Origin: Mermis nigrescens
Taxonomy: Eukaryota > Nematoda > Enoplea > Mermithida > Mermithidae
Assembly: GCA_036768485.1 (NCBI GenBank)
Contig: JAVLUZ010000271.1
Coordinates: 2,648,309 to 2,712,308, forward strand
Direction: 5' to 3'
DNA: 64,000 nt
The first letter of the stretch is position 1. Every line of letters starts with the position of its first letter. The notes under the pieces are model-generated. The model saw only the letters and a list, made by a program, of their open reading frames with translations. It searched no databases and was not told where the DNA came from. The position numbers and the translations under genes were made by a program. This document shows, one piece after another, positions 8,559 to 19,696 of the stretch.

Positions 8559-10960
8559 ATGCACAGTAAGTCAAGAGGCGATCTTGCGGAACTAGAAGAA
8601 GAAATGGACACAGAACAGCTTGAAATGATTTCTGCAGAATCACAGTGCATTGCAATAGCGGAATCGGTTCAAGCGCCAATGTTGCCTTGCTCATCAGCTG
8701 CTTCAACCTCTTTCTCACTGGATGTGCCCGAATACAAAGACACGTCAGGCTACAAGCCAGAGTGGGAGAAATTCATTAATAAGTACACATCAAACTTATT
8801 TAGTGTACACTGAATCACAAGGGAGCGTAAGACATGGTTTGCTTATATGTCAAACTCAGAATTCCCTTTGCAATCGAGATTTGCATGTAGATTATGTCAA
8901 AAATACGCTGAAAGTGTAATTTCCAACAAGGCACATTTGCCCGAACTAGCAAAACCAAATGGCCATAGAAGCGATTCATACATTGCTAATAAGCACATGG
9001 TTATACGTCATGCATCCACGCCAGTTCACTTAGCCGTCATAAAAAAGCTTAAACAAAAAGAACTTAATACTATTGCACAACACACCATAAGTTCAAAAAC
9101 AACTGGACAAAATATAATACATGAACGATATGAAATAACCGGACGAGTAATTTTAACAGTTTACGCTGCTGTGAAAAGTGACAGTTCACTAGAAGCACAT
9201 GAGGTACTGATAACACTGAAAAAAGCAGGGACTATATATAGGAGTACATCATTTTGAACGGACTTCAGCTACACGTATGGCATCATCAATAAGTGAATCG
9301 TTCCATTCAGTGCTTATAAAACATATTATAAATTCAGAAAATATTGGACCTATTTCTATAATTTTAGACTCATCTGTTGATAATACAGCTGAAAATCACT
9401 TGATTGTTTATCTGCGGGCCTTAGAGCAAAATGAGCCTAGGGTCTATTTTTACAGAATGTTAAAGATTGAAGGATCAGAAACAGCGGATGCCTTGTCTAA
9501 TCTTTTGATTTCTGCATTCGAACGAGATGGTATACAAGCATCATTAAAAACAAACCCTGCCGGATTCGCATCTGACGGCGCTTCTGTAATGATTGGACAT
9601 AAGTCAGGAGTTCTTGGAAAGATGCGAACATACACAGGTTGACCCCTATATGGCATACATTGCATGGCGCATCGACTTCATCTTGCATCTAGGAAAGTTT
9701 TTGCTCTACTGCAGTTGATGTACTTCGAAGATATAATAAATAAGCTATATTCTTTTTACAGTAGATCATCCAAGAAAATGTCTTCTCTAAAAATCACAGC
9801 TGAGGCATTAGATACAACGTTTTATAGACTGATTATATTCATGATATTCGCTGGATAGGCTCAGAACACAATGCTTTAAAAAAAGTGCTTCACAACTGGA
9901 AAATTATCATTGCCAATATGGAACACATAATAACTTCAACTGAATTTGATAGTTATTCACAGGCAAAAGCTAGCAAATTCCTGTCAACATTTAAGACACC
10001 AAGATTTTTGACTACGCTCATTTTTCTGATTGATGGACTTCACAGAATTCAGATTTTTTCCAAGCAGCTGGAAGAAAAGCTTGGCGTCCTCATTGGAAAG
10101 GAAAGCGAGCGTACTGGACTAATTCAATCTATAAGGAGTCTCAATGAAAATACTGGGGACTATTTAAGCGGGTTTCTAGAGCAAGCAAGATGTTTTAAAG
10201 ACTTATCTTGGAAGAGATGTACGCTAAATGACTTGGATGATACAATGTGTAAAGTTCGTTATACAGGAATTGATGTAGGAGAAAATGTTCAAGACCGTCG
10301 CACGCAAAAAGCATCAAAGTTTCTACCACTGAGCAAATTACGTGAAAAATTTAGTAGTGTGGTTGCTACTGAAATAAAATGTTACTTTCCAGAGGGAAGT
10401 TTACAAATGTTTGATGCTTTTAATCCAAAAATGATACCTGTTGATCGCTACTTAATCCTGGATTATGGCATAGAAGAAATAATCAAGTTAGCAACTTTTT
10501 CAGCTTTGATGATCACGTTGAAGTTTCAGAGCAGTGGAGAGCTTTGCTCATGGACATGGCAGAAAAAAGCGATGAAGTATGCCGTTTGAAAGAATCAATG
10601 AATATTATTAAATTCTGGGCCCACTTTTTGGAGGACGACACTTTGCCCTGGAAAAAAGGAATTAGGTTTCTAGTACAAGTTGCTCTAGCTATGCCAGTTG
10701 GTTCAGCCGATGCTGAAAGGGGTTTTGCGATGATGAACAACATAAAAACAAGCAAACGAAGTAGTCTTGAGCACAAAAACCTAGAAGCATTACTTCGAAT
10801 CAAAATAAATGGAGTGCTGATAGAGAACTTTGATCCAAAAAGATACGCCATAGACTGGGTGAAGAAGCATGGGTTCAGAAGTGATGATACAACTAAACGT
10901 GGAAAGCAAGTCAGGATACATGATGAGAAAAAATATTTAGAAATAAGCCGTCAGTTTTAA
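8559..10960 (+). pseudogene. hAT transposase, broken (ZNF862/KIAA1586-like type)
   Basis: Consecutive frames together read as one hAT-superfamily protein of about 790 residues. In order: an acidic N-terminus; a TTF-type zinc finger around 8830-8990 (WFAYMSNSEF ... FACRLCQ); a catalytic RNase-H-like region (LDSSVDNTAENHLIVYLR near 9365, FASDGASVMIGHKSGV near 9565, CMAHRLHLA near 9662); a long helical insertion; and the C-terminal dimerisation motif (GSADAERGFAMMN ... LLRIKING) near 10695-10812. Breaks: in-frame stops at 8811-8813 and 9640-9642, and frame changes near 9235, near 9800 and at the T5 run 10496-10500. The family cuts and pastes DNA and leaves 8-bp target duplications. No terminal inverted repeats were found around it, so whether it ever mobilised the 8-bp-target MITEs in this window is unknown. 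Confidence 0.85.
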
Positions 10961-11103
10961 GTGTCTTAATCCGCACATCCTGCATAATTACGATATTATG
11001 GTACCTTGGAACAATGAATGAATCGATTGTAACAAATGGAATGAATAAAGTCATATAATTCGTGTGATTCTAGGATATATGAATTAGAAATATATGGAAT
11101 GAA

Positions 11104-12165
11104 ATGTTTGGTTTGGCTGGCTTCAAAAATGGGTTGGCTGGCTCCAAAAATAGGTTGGCTGATTCCACAAACAGGTTGGCTGGTTCAAAAAACAGGTTGG
11201 CTGGCTTCAAAAATGGGTCGGCTGGTTCCGAAAATGGTTTGGCTGGCTCCAAAATGGGTTGGCTGCATACGTGGGCAGCAAGAAAATTCTGGGGGGGGGG
11301 TGCAAGATTTTTTGAAGGTCGAAAAATGGCCTTAAAAATGGTGGTATGGCTGATAAAAACACCATTTTTTGACGTTTCTCATCAAGCACTATCCATTGGC
11401 ATCAAAAATTGCGAAAAAAAACGAAAAAAAATTTTCAAAAATCGAATTCTGGGGGAGGGGTATTTTGATTTCTGGGGGGGGGTATTTTGGTTTCTGGGGG
11501 TGCATAGCCCCCCCAAACCCCCACGCCCAGGTGTGGTTGGCTGGCTCCAAAAATGGGTTGGCTGGTCCCACAAACAGGTTGGCTGGTCCCAAAAATGGGT
11601 TGGCTGGCTCCAAAAATGGGTTGGCTGGTTCGAAAAACAGGTTGATTGGTTCCAAAAATGGGTTGACTGGTTCCAAAAACAGGTTGGCTGGCTTCAAGAA
11701 TGGGTTGGCTGGTTCCACAAACAAATTGGTTGGTTCCAAAAATGGGTTGGCTGGCTCCAAAAATGGATTGGCTGGTTCCACAAACAGGTTGGCTGGCGTC
11801 AAAAATGGGTTGGCTGGTTCCAAAAATAGGTTGGCTGGCTTCAAAATGGGTTGGCTGGTTCCAAAAATGGGTTGGCTGGCTTCAAAAATGGGTTGGCTGG
11901 TTCCAAAAATGGGTTGGCTGGCTCCAAAAATGGGTTGGCTGGTTCCACAAACAGGTTGGCTGGTTCCGAAAATGGATTGGTTGGCTCCAAAAATGGGGTT
12001 GGCTGGCGGCTTCAAAAATGGGTTAGCTGATTCCAAAAATGGGTTGGCTGGTTCAAAAAATGGGTTGGCTGGTCCTGAAAACAGATTGGCTAGCTTCAAA
12101 AAATGGGATGGTTCCAAAAACACGTTGGCTGACTCCAGAAATGGGTTGGCTGATCTTACACAATG
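11104..12165. repeat. 21-bp minisatellite A, split by a MITE
   Basis: Tandem 21-base units with core GGTTGGCTGG followed by a T/C-rich stretch and AAAAATG, about 37 units in two blocks (11104-11265 and 11544-12165). Because 21 is divisible by three, frames on both strands stay open for hundreds of codons (for example the heptad NGLAGSK on plus and ANPFLEP on minus). There is no codon or gene context to suggest translation. A hAT MITE (11266-11535) interrupts the array, using a repeat-unit sequence as its target. Confidence 0.9.
11266..11535 (+). mobile_element. CACGTGGGC-family hAT MITE inside the minisatellite
   Basis: Begins CATACGTGGGCAGCAAGAAA and ends CCACGCCCAGGTGTG, 270 bp. The 8-bp target GTTGGCTG flanks it at 11258-11265 and 11536-11543; it is itself part of the minisatellite unit. 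Internal G-runs of 6-9 bases are typical of the family. Confidence 0.85.
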
Positions 12166-12169
12166 ATTG

Positions 12170-12880
12170 GTTGCTCTCAACCACGAAATAAGGCGTCAGT
12201 TTTGTCCCTGTACAAAACATATCCCTCAACCCGTGGACCCTTCAGCCTGTTCCGGGATTGGTCCAGCCTGTTCCCGGTTGAGGCTGCAACGGGGTGTTGC
12301 CCAGGGTGTGCAACTGACCCCTGGTCATGCTTTCCAGATCATTCAGAAACTTGAGATGATAAATTTGTCGAAAAATCTCCTAAAAATTGCCATTTTTATG
12401 ATTTTTTTAAAGCATTTTTGAGGGTCAGTATTTCCACCCGTATTCATATTTGCTAGAATCTTTTATGTTTTCAACGTTAGGGCTCCCTTGCAGACTGATG
12501 TCAGAAAAAAATTTAGTCCTCCTTATGTCATCCACATAGCTACAGTATACCTTTAAAGTCAAACCTAAAAAAACCAGTTGTAACCTAAAAAAACCAGCGC
12601 TCAACTTTTACAAAACTTAGCAGGAATGTTTCTTGTAGCTCCTTCCCTGATGCCTGACATTTATTTTTCACAAAAATAAGAATCACCCCAAAAACTGCCA
12701 AAAAAGTTCGGTTGTAACCTAAAAACCACTGTAACCTAAAAAAAGACTTATGCTAAGTATATGTTGCCATCATACCTGGGCAAGGGGTTCAACCGGGTTC
12801 AACCGGGTACCAGCCGGAGCAAGTTCGGTACCAGCCGGATGGTCCACCAGTTGCACCCTATGTTTTGTACATAAACTTTT
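12170..12880. other. Spacer between minisatellites A and B
   Basis: No gene. It has a palindromic GC-rich stretch near 12230-12320 ('cagcctgttccgg' repeated), repeats of CCTAAAAAAACC and close variants at about 12565-12600 and 12716-12745, and a short duplicated 'ggttcaaccgggt' at 12785-12810. Confidence 0.4.
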
Positions 12881-12888
12881 TTTGGTGT

Positions 12889-14400
12889 AAAAATCGATTG
12901 GTTGGCTCCAAAAATCGGTTGCTGGGGTCTAAGAGTCGGTTGATGGGCTCCAAAAATCGGTTGCTGGGGTTTAAAAATCGGTTGGATGGCTCTAAAAATC
13001 AATTGCTCCTGGGTTCAACTAATTTTTGGAGCCCATCAACTGATTTTTAGGAGCTCCAGCAACCGATTTCTAGCCCCCAGCAACCGATTTTTGGAGCTCA
13101 CTAACCGATTCCTTGACCCCGGCAACCGATTTTTAGACCCCGGCAACCGATTTTTGGAGCCAACCAACCGGTTTACAGACCCCAGCAACCGATTTTTATA
13201 GCCAACCAACCAATTTTTAGACCCCAGCAACTGATTTTCGGACCCCAGTAACGGATTTATGACCCCAGCAAGCGATTTATAAGCCCAATAAGCGATTTAG
13301 GACCCATCAATCAATTTTTCGAGCTCACCAACCGATTTCTAGACCCCCAGCAACCGATTTTTGGAGCCAACCAACCGGTTTTCAGACCCCAGCAACCGAT
13401 TTTTATAGCCAACCAATCAACTTTTAGACCCCAGCAACTGATTTTCTTACTCCAATAACGGATTTAGGACCCAGCAAGCGATTTTTAAGCGATTTAGGAC
13501 CCATCAATCAATTTTTCGAGCTCAGCAACAGATTTTTGGAGCCAACCAACCAATTTTTAGACCCCAGCAACTGATTTTCGGACCCCAATAACGGATTTAG
13601 GACCCCAGCAAGCGATTTTTAAGCCCAATAAGCGACTTAGGACCCATCAATCAATTTTTCGAGCTCACTAACGATTTCTAGACCCCGGCAACTGATTTTT
13701 GGAGCTCACCAACCGATTTCTAGACCTCAGCAACCGATTTTAAGAGCCAACCAACCGGTTTTCAGACCCCAGCAACCGATTTTTATAGCCAACCAACCAA
13801 CTTTTAGACCCTAGCAACTGATTTTCGGACCCCAATAACGGATTTAGGAACCCAACAGGCGATTTTTAAGCCCAATAAGCGATTTAGGACCCATCAATCA
13901 ATTTTTCGAGCTCACAGACCGATTTGTAGACCCCGGCAACCGATTTTTGGAGCTCACCAACCGATTTATAGACCTCAGCAACCGATTTTTGGAGCCAACT
14001 AACCGGTTTTCAGACCACAGCAACCGATTTTTGGACACCACCAACTGATTTTTTGACCATAGCAATCGATTTTTAGACCTCAGCAACCGATTTTTGGAGC
14101 CCACCAGCTGGTTTTTAGACCCCAGCAACCGATTTTTAACCCCACTAACTGATTTTGGAGCCCAGCAACTGATTTAGGACCCCAGCAACCGATTTTCGGA
14201 GCCAAGAACTGATTTTAAGACCCCAGCAACCGATTTCCGGATCCCACCAACTGATTTTTTGACCCCAGCAATCGATTTTGAGACCTCAGCAACCGATTTT
14301 TGGGGTCCAGCAACCGATTTTTGGAGCTCAGCAATCATTTTTCAGATCCCAACAACCGATTTCTAAATCCCGGCAACCGAATCGGTTACTGGGCTCTCTA
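12889..14400. repeat. 21-bp minisatellite B with a change of strand
   Basis: About 70 imperfect units of about 21 bases with core CAACCGATTTTT plus GGAGCC, AGACCCC or similar. Units at 12889-13010 run in one orientation (AAAAATCGGTTGCTGGG), and from about 13015 onward they run in the other. Larger blocks recur (for example the 'cgagctca' unit at 13339, 13518, 13660 and 13913), showing irregular higher-order duplication. On the same strand the unit differs from minisatellite A at about three positions, so A and B are related. Confidence 0.9.
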
Positions 14401-14629
14401 AAAATCGGTACGTAAGTAATGCATAATTCAGAGATTATACTTAAGTAAGTAATGCCTAATTTAGAGAAAATAATAATTCGTCAGATCAAAATAAAACACA
14501 TGATGTATTTTTGTGATCTTCTACACATCGATGTATTAAAAATACATACATACTTGTCTGTCCACCTGTTTTATGTGTAAATAAACGCTAGTCTTTTATA
14601 CATGTACATTACTTGTTATTGATGTTTAG

Positions 14630-15775
14630 GCCGCGCTGAATTCTGACAATTTTTGTAATGCAAAATTGCGTTTCAAAAAGGTGAAATCTCAAAATTTTCC
14701 AGCGCTTCGCGCCAAATAGATTTAATTTTATTACTTGTTATTGATGCTTAAGCCGCGTCAAATTTGGACAATTTTTTTGTAACGCAAAATTGCGTTTCAC
14801 AGAGGTTAAATTTCAAAATTTTCTGCGCTTCGCGCCGAATTCGGATAATTTTTGTGATGCAAAATTGCGTTTCAAAAAGGTGAAATCTTAAAATTTTCCG
14901 GCGCTTCGCGCCGAATTGATTTAATTTTATTACTTGTTATTGATGCTTAAGCCGCGCCAAATTTGGACAATTTTTGTAATGCAAAATTGCGTTTCAAAAA
15001 AGGTGGAATCTCAAAATTTTCCGGCGCTTCGCGCCGAATGATTTAATTTTATTACTTGTTATTGATGCTTAAGCCGCGCCAAATTTGGACAATTTTTGTA
15101 ATGCAAAATTGCGTTTCAAAAAGGTGGAATCTCAAAATTTTTCCGGCGCTTCGCGCCGAATTGATTTAATTTTATTACTTGTTATTGATGCTTAAGCCGC
15201 GCCAAATTTGGACAATTTTTGTAATGCAAAATTGCGTTTCAAAAAGGTGGAATCTCAAAATTTTCCGGCGCTTCGCGCCGAATTGATTTAATTTTATTAC
15301 TTGTTATTGATGCTTAAGCCGCGCCAAATTTGGACAATTTTTGTAATGCAAAATTGCGTTTCACAAAAAGTGGTTCAAAATTTTCCGCGCTTCGCGCCGA
15401 ATTGATTTAATTCCTATTACTTGTTATTGATGCTTAAGCCGCGCCAAATTTGGATAATTTTTGTGATGCAAAATTGCGTTTCAAAAAGGTGAAATCTCAA
15501 AATTTTCCGGCGCTTCGCGCCGAATTGATTTAATTTTATTACTTGTTATTGATGCTTAAGCCGCGCCAAATTTGGACAATTTTTGTAATGCAAAATTGCG
15601 TTTCAAAAAGGTCTAAATCTTCAAAAATTTTTCTGGCGCTTCGCGCCGAATTCGGACAATTTTTGTGATGCAAAATTGTGTTTCAAAAAGGTTAAATCTC
15701 AAAATTTTCCGGCGCTTCGCGCCGAATTGATTTAATTTTATTATTCGTTATTGATGTTTAGAGGTTGCGCTGAAT
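14630..15775 (+). repeat. 121-bp satellite array, about nine copies
   Basis: Units of about 121 bases containing 'ttattgatgcttaagccgcg', 'ttgtaatgcaaaattgcg' and the hairpin CGGCGCTTCGCGCCG. The start phrase recurs at about 14737, 14936, 15058, 15181, 15302, 15423 and 15544, with shortened units at the two ends. Middle copies are nearly identical and edge copies are diverged, as expected for an array kept alike by unequal exchange. No coding potential. Confidence 0.9.
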
Positions 15776-17205
15776 TATGACAATTTTCGTGCATTTCAAG
15801 CAGGATTTATATTTGAAATGAAAACGTATATACTCTTTGACGACATGAAAATGAGGAACTCTGTAGAAGTTTTATTTTTACACAATGAATTGCATAAAAA
15901 ATAAGCATATTAAAGGCGGTGAATGTCTCTTCAAGATTAAAGGTCAATTGTTACTAAAGTAATGAGTTTTTAAACATAATTGCTATGCAAATTATCGATT
16001 GCACTATTTTTTTACACCATACTAATTTTGACACACCATTTTTAATTAAAAAATTATGTCGCGAGAAATAGTGCGACTTCGCGTGAAATTATGAATGGAC
16101 TTTGCGTGGAAGCAAGACTAACATGTTAAAAATTCAACCACTTTTCTGACTTAGGCAACCAACCAAAAAATTGGGCTCCGGTACCAGCCGAGACTTTAAG
16201 GCTTGCCCAGCTAGTGGTTGCCATGGCAACGAGAGTACTTTTCATCAAGTTGCACAATTTTGCACTGATTTCTTGCAGAGGATGTAGAAGACTCTTACCT
16301 ATAGTCGTTTTTATCACTTGAAGACTTTATTTGTGTATAGAACTTTTAATAAAATTCAGAAAAAATTATTGATTTTTATATAAATGTCATAAATGAACGG
16401 AAATATCCTAAAAGATAGAATTTTTTCAAAAAATGTGATCATTTAAGGTCAACTAACTGTTTTACGCTGCAAACCATGCACTTCGCATAACATTTTGGGG
16501 GTGGTTTTTTTATTTCCCATAGTTTTTTTACATCCCAAATGGAATTTGCTGGTTTTTTTCTAGTTTTGACTTTGATCGATTTTTCTCTTCAAGACTAAAG
16601 GGATCTATGAAATCAACTAAGTGGTGAAAGATGGAGCATCGATTGGTAGGAGAGAGCACAAAATTTAGTCTTTTTCAGACTGCTGCGAAATCCATCATCA
16701 GCAAATCAAATTGTTTGCTGCCAAGCAATCTAGCAACACAGGAAAAAATACCTATAAAAGGGAGATGCAAGGCTCTCGCGCGCATTTTTAGATTTAATTC
16801 AATGCATGTGCTAAAGGATGAATATTCAAAAAATTTCTATATGCCGAGCACATGTATCAAGGAGGAAGCAAAAGGCACGTGTCGGTCGGGTTTGAGCGTG
16901 CTTTACCAGCACGCGTTCTTTTACAATTTGATATACCCATACAGAAAGTCCCTGGATTCGTCAATTTCAGCTTATACCTACCACTAATTCTGCTGCCCCT
17001 TTTCTATATCAAATTTCAAGAGATTAGCAGCTAGAACGTACCATTTTTTTCTGCACCTTGATATCTGTTCTACTACTGATTTTCCCTCATCTCAATGCTT
17101 AAATCGTGCTTTGCTAGTCGACAACAGTGACAAAGCCCTGCCAAACTGGAGGATTAAAACAGTGAGTGGTGTAAAAAACATGTTTGCTGATCATTTGATT
17201 GTGCT
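15776..17205. other. Non-coding stretch, nothing firmly recognised
   Basis: AT-rich sequence. The frame at 16631-16987 (118 codons) lacks any recognisable motif, has no splice or poly(A) context and reads as a chance frame. No tandem structure or terminal repeats seen. Confidence 0.35.
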
Positions 17206-17215
17206 TACCACATGC

Positions 17216-17360
17216 TTAGGCTTAGGCTTAGTTTATGTGCCTTCACATTGGTGCAAAGGGATGATGTAAGCCTGAGTCAAATACGGCAAAAATTGCGGAG
17301 CAAGTGAAGCAAGTGGAGCAATTTTCGCCCCATCTTTGACTTCGGCTTAGATCATCGCCA
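17216..17360 (+). repeat. Direct repeat, copy 1 (partner at 18210-18370)
   Basis: Starts 'cttaggcttaggcttag', then a 'tatgtgc.ttcacattg' phrase, then 'gagcaagtgaagcaagtgg' and 'gagcaattttcgcccc'. The same order appears at 18210-18370, inside the spacer of the foldback element. Confidence 0.6.
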
Positions 17361-17382
17361 GGCACAAATCAGAAGCCTCAAA

Positions 17383-17580
17383 CAGCAATTTTTGGGTTTC
17401 TAGTCATCAAAAGCAGCACTATTACACCAAGACTTGCCATGAACCAAGTTTGCAATATGCAAATTAGCCCAATTTGCATACTATGCAAATTATACAAATT
17501 TGCATATGAAAACCTGGTCTCCGCGGCCAGTTTTGGGTTCCTAGTGATGCCCGTGATGACTAGAAACCCGAAAAATGCTG
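17383..17580. mobile_element. Small MITE with about 28-bp inverted ends (198 bp)
   Basis: Left end CAGCAATTTTTGGGTTTCTA and right end TAGAAACCCGAAAAATGCTG are inverse copies, extending inward through 'gtcatca'/'tgatgac'. A second inner pair, 'tttgggttcctagtgatg', lies just before the right end. No clear target duplication. The ends (CAG...CTG) and size fit a hAT-like or other non-autonomous DNA element. Confidence 0.6.
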
Positions 17581-18209
17581 TTTTGAAGAAAAATGGAAAA
17601 ATCAGTGGTATTGAATATATTCCGGGTAGTAATGATTCACAGTCAACTGCAGGTAATATAGCACACGATGTAAAATTATATGCAGTCAAAAACCCACGGC
17701 CTAGACTGCAGGTTATATAGCACAACATGTAAAATTATATTCAGTCAAAAACCAGCGGCCTAGACTGCAGGTAATATAGTACACAATGTGATATTGTATG
17801 CAGTCAAGTTGAATGTTTATTGATATGGGAAGCTGGCGATTTGCTCGCATTTTAACCTGCAGTAGATGGTTTTAGAAGGCACTTTTATTTGAGATGGTCT
17901 GGCAGATTTGCTTCCTCAATAGAAAAAGTTTTTGCCCTGCATGGGTAGCAACTTCAATAGCTGCCCAGTCAACCATTAGCGCATTTTGATGGGCCAGCAA
18001 AAGCTCTGGTCCTGCATGATAGATAGTGAGTAGCTGTCTCTGTTCTTGTCCTCATTCTGCGGAATAGTTTTATTTTAGTGGATATAAAATGCTTCAAAGT
18101 TTATTCGACAATCGAAACAAGGATTTTGGAAAGCATTTGGGAATGTTTTGGATTAGTCTCCGAAGTGTCAAGGACTTGTGATTTGTGACTGAGAGGGGTT
18201 ACCAATGTC

Positions 18210-18370
18210 TTAGGCTTATGCTTAGTTATGTGCATTCACATTGATGCCAGCGCATGGGCTAAGCCTGAGATAATGGAGCAAAAATTGTGGAGTGAGCGAA
18301 GTGAGTGGAGCAATTTTTGCTCCATTTATGCCTTGGGCTTAGTTCATGTCTAGCACCAATCTGAATCTGC
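18210..18370 (+). repeat. Direct repeat, copy 2 (partner at 17216-17360)
   Basis: See 17216-17360. This copy lies between the two foldback arms. Confidence 0.6.
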
Positions 18371-18459
18371 AAGCAATTGCTGTCGTCACATTTTTTCCAG
18401 TAAAATATGTATCTGATGGATTATAATTTTATTTCCACTAAAGCAAAACAATTCCTCAG

Positions 18460-18628
18460 AATATGGACAAGAACAGCAACGGCTACGCAACATCTATCAT
18501 GCAGGACCAGAGCTTACGCTGGCCCATCAAAATGCGTTAATGGGTGGATGGGCAGCTATTGAAGCTGCTGCCCATACAGCGCAAAAAACATTCCCTATTG
18601 AGGAAGCAAATCTGCCAGACTATCTCAA
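18460..18628 (+). pseudogene. Exon-like segment inside the foldback arm
   Basis: Between a possible acceptor (TTCCTCAG, 18452-18459) and a possible donor (CAAGTAAAAGT, GT at 18629) the sequence reads open: 'QQRLRNIYHAGPELTLAHQ', then 'NALMGGWAAIEAAAH', then 'FPIEEANLPDYL'. The inverted copy in the left arm (about 17890-18060, minus strand) keeps much of the same frame (IYHAGPEL, LAHQNALM, WAAIE) with an early stop and a later frame change. I do not recognise the protein. It could be a captured host exon or part of the element's own former gene. Confidence 0.4.
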
Positions 18629-19500
18629 GTAAAAGTACCTACCTTCTAGAACCATCAAAAAGGTTAAAATGCGAGCGAAGTGCCCTTTTTCATATGAATA
18701 AACATTGAACTTGACTGCCTATAATATCATATTGTGTCTATATTACCTGCAGTCTAGGCCGCTGGTTTTGGACTGCATATAATTTTACGTTGTGTGCTAT
18801 ATTAGCTGCAGTCTAGGCCATTGGTTTTTGACTGCACATAATTTCAAATCGTGTCATGTGCTATATTACCTGCAATTGACTGCAAATAATTACTGCCAAA
18901 TGCCGAATTTTCAATCATAGTAAAGTTCTAGAACAAATTGTCGATACGAGTACTGTGATCGACATGGCGCTGCCTGAACATCAAAAATAAGCGCCGGATA
19001 ATTTATTTTGGCTCTCTAACATGCAATTTAGAATTACAAAAATTGACCAAATCTGTTCAGTAGAAGAGAAATTTTCGATTATAGTGAAGTTTTAGAGCTA
19101 ACTGACGATAAAAGTGCTGCCACTGGCGTAGCCAGTGGGAAAATTTTGGCACTTGTTCACTTTAACCCCTATCGAATTTTTTTCATCTTTTTAACATTAG
19201 GATATATACAGCATTACAGCATTTTGATATATCTATCATATGATATAATCCTTGATTTTCATCAAGTTTTTTAAAATTTTTTAAAATTTTTTTTTAATTT
19301 TTTTTTTTATTTTTTTTATTTTTTTTTCCTTTCTTTATTTTTTTGTTTTTTTTCATTCTTTTCAGATTCATAATCAACTTTTGCAATAATTTACTTGATA
19401 ATAAATAGGAAAATGTAAGTTTTTGCTTCCAATATACTTAGGCTTAGGCTTAGTATATCTGAAAAGGTGTTTTAAGCTGCTTAGGTCGAGGTCGCTCCCG

Positions 19501-19580
19501 CTTAGGTCAATGTATAGATGCTTAGGTCGATGTATAGATGCTTAGGTCGATGTATAGATGCTTAGGTCGATGTATAGATG
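19501..19580. repeat. Four tandem copies of a 20-bp unit
   Basis: The unit CTTAGGTCGATGTATAGATG occurs four times in a row with one base different in the first copy (CTTAGGTCAA). Preceded by 'cttaggcttaggctta' and a partial unit. Confidence 0.9.
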
Positions 19581-19626
19581 CTAAGTACCATTCCCTCATA
19601 ACTTCGTTTTTATTTCTTATGAGAGA

Positions 19627-19696
19627 AGGTGGCTTAGCCGATTGGTAATATGTTGCGCTGTAGAGTGATAGGTCGGAGGGTCAAAACCTGTCACCT
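19627..19696 (+). tRNA. tRNA-like sequence (pseudo-tRNA or SINE head)
   Basis: 70 bases with a 7-bp acceptor-like pairing (AGGTGGC with GTCACCT, one G-T pair), an A-box-like TAGCCGATTGG at 19635-19645 and a B-box-like GGTCAAAACC near 19679-19688, at tRNA spacing. The D-arm is irregular and no convincing anticodon stem is present. I infer a decayed tRNA or the head of a tRNA-derived SINE, not a working tRNA. Confidence 0.4.

Larger units (their letters stand above)
17638..18895. mobile_element. Foldback element with long inverted arms and terminal subrepeats
   Basis: The left arm (about 17638-18065) and right arm (about 18455-18895) are inverted copies of about 430 bases each, with 390 bases between. 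The outer part of each arm is itself built of about 57-base direct subrepeats carrying 'cggcctagactgcaggt' and 'gcagtcaaaa' (left at about 17641, 17695 and 17755; the mirror on the right). Long arms with terminal subrepeats are the hallmark of foldback elements such as Drosophila FB and Galileo. The inner arm segment 18460-18628 reads as coding. Confidence 0.7.

Noticed and set aside
8559..10960. The hAT gene as the source of the CACGTGGGC MITEs
   Set aside because: No CAYACSTGGGC termini were found around the gene, so the link cannot be supported.
11104..12180. Open frames of 241-265 codons on both strands
   Set aside because: They are created by the 21-bp repeat unit, exist in several frames at once and have no gene context.
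16631..16987. 118-codon plus-strand frame
   Set aside because: No motif, no splice or poly(A) context, and composition like the non-coding surroundings.
19262..19365. T-rich tract as a poly(A) tail of a retrogene on the minus strand
   Set aside because: Interrupted by A, C and G at many points and with no adjoining coding sequence; it sits inside an inverted-repeat element.
17216..19455. TTAGG-containing repeats (CTTAGGCTTAGGCTTA) as telomeric DNA
   Set aside because: Only two or three degenerate units at each place, with a 6- or 20-base period and not (TTAGG)n, embedded in other repeats.
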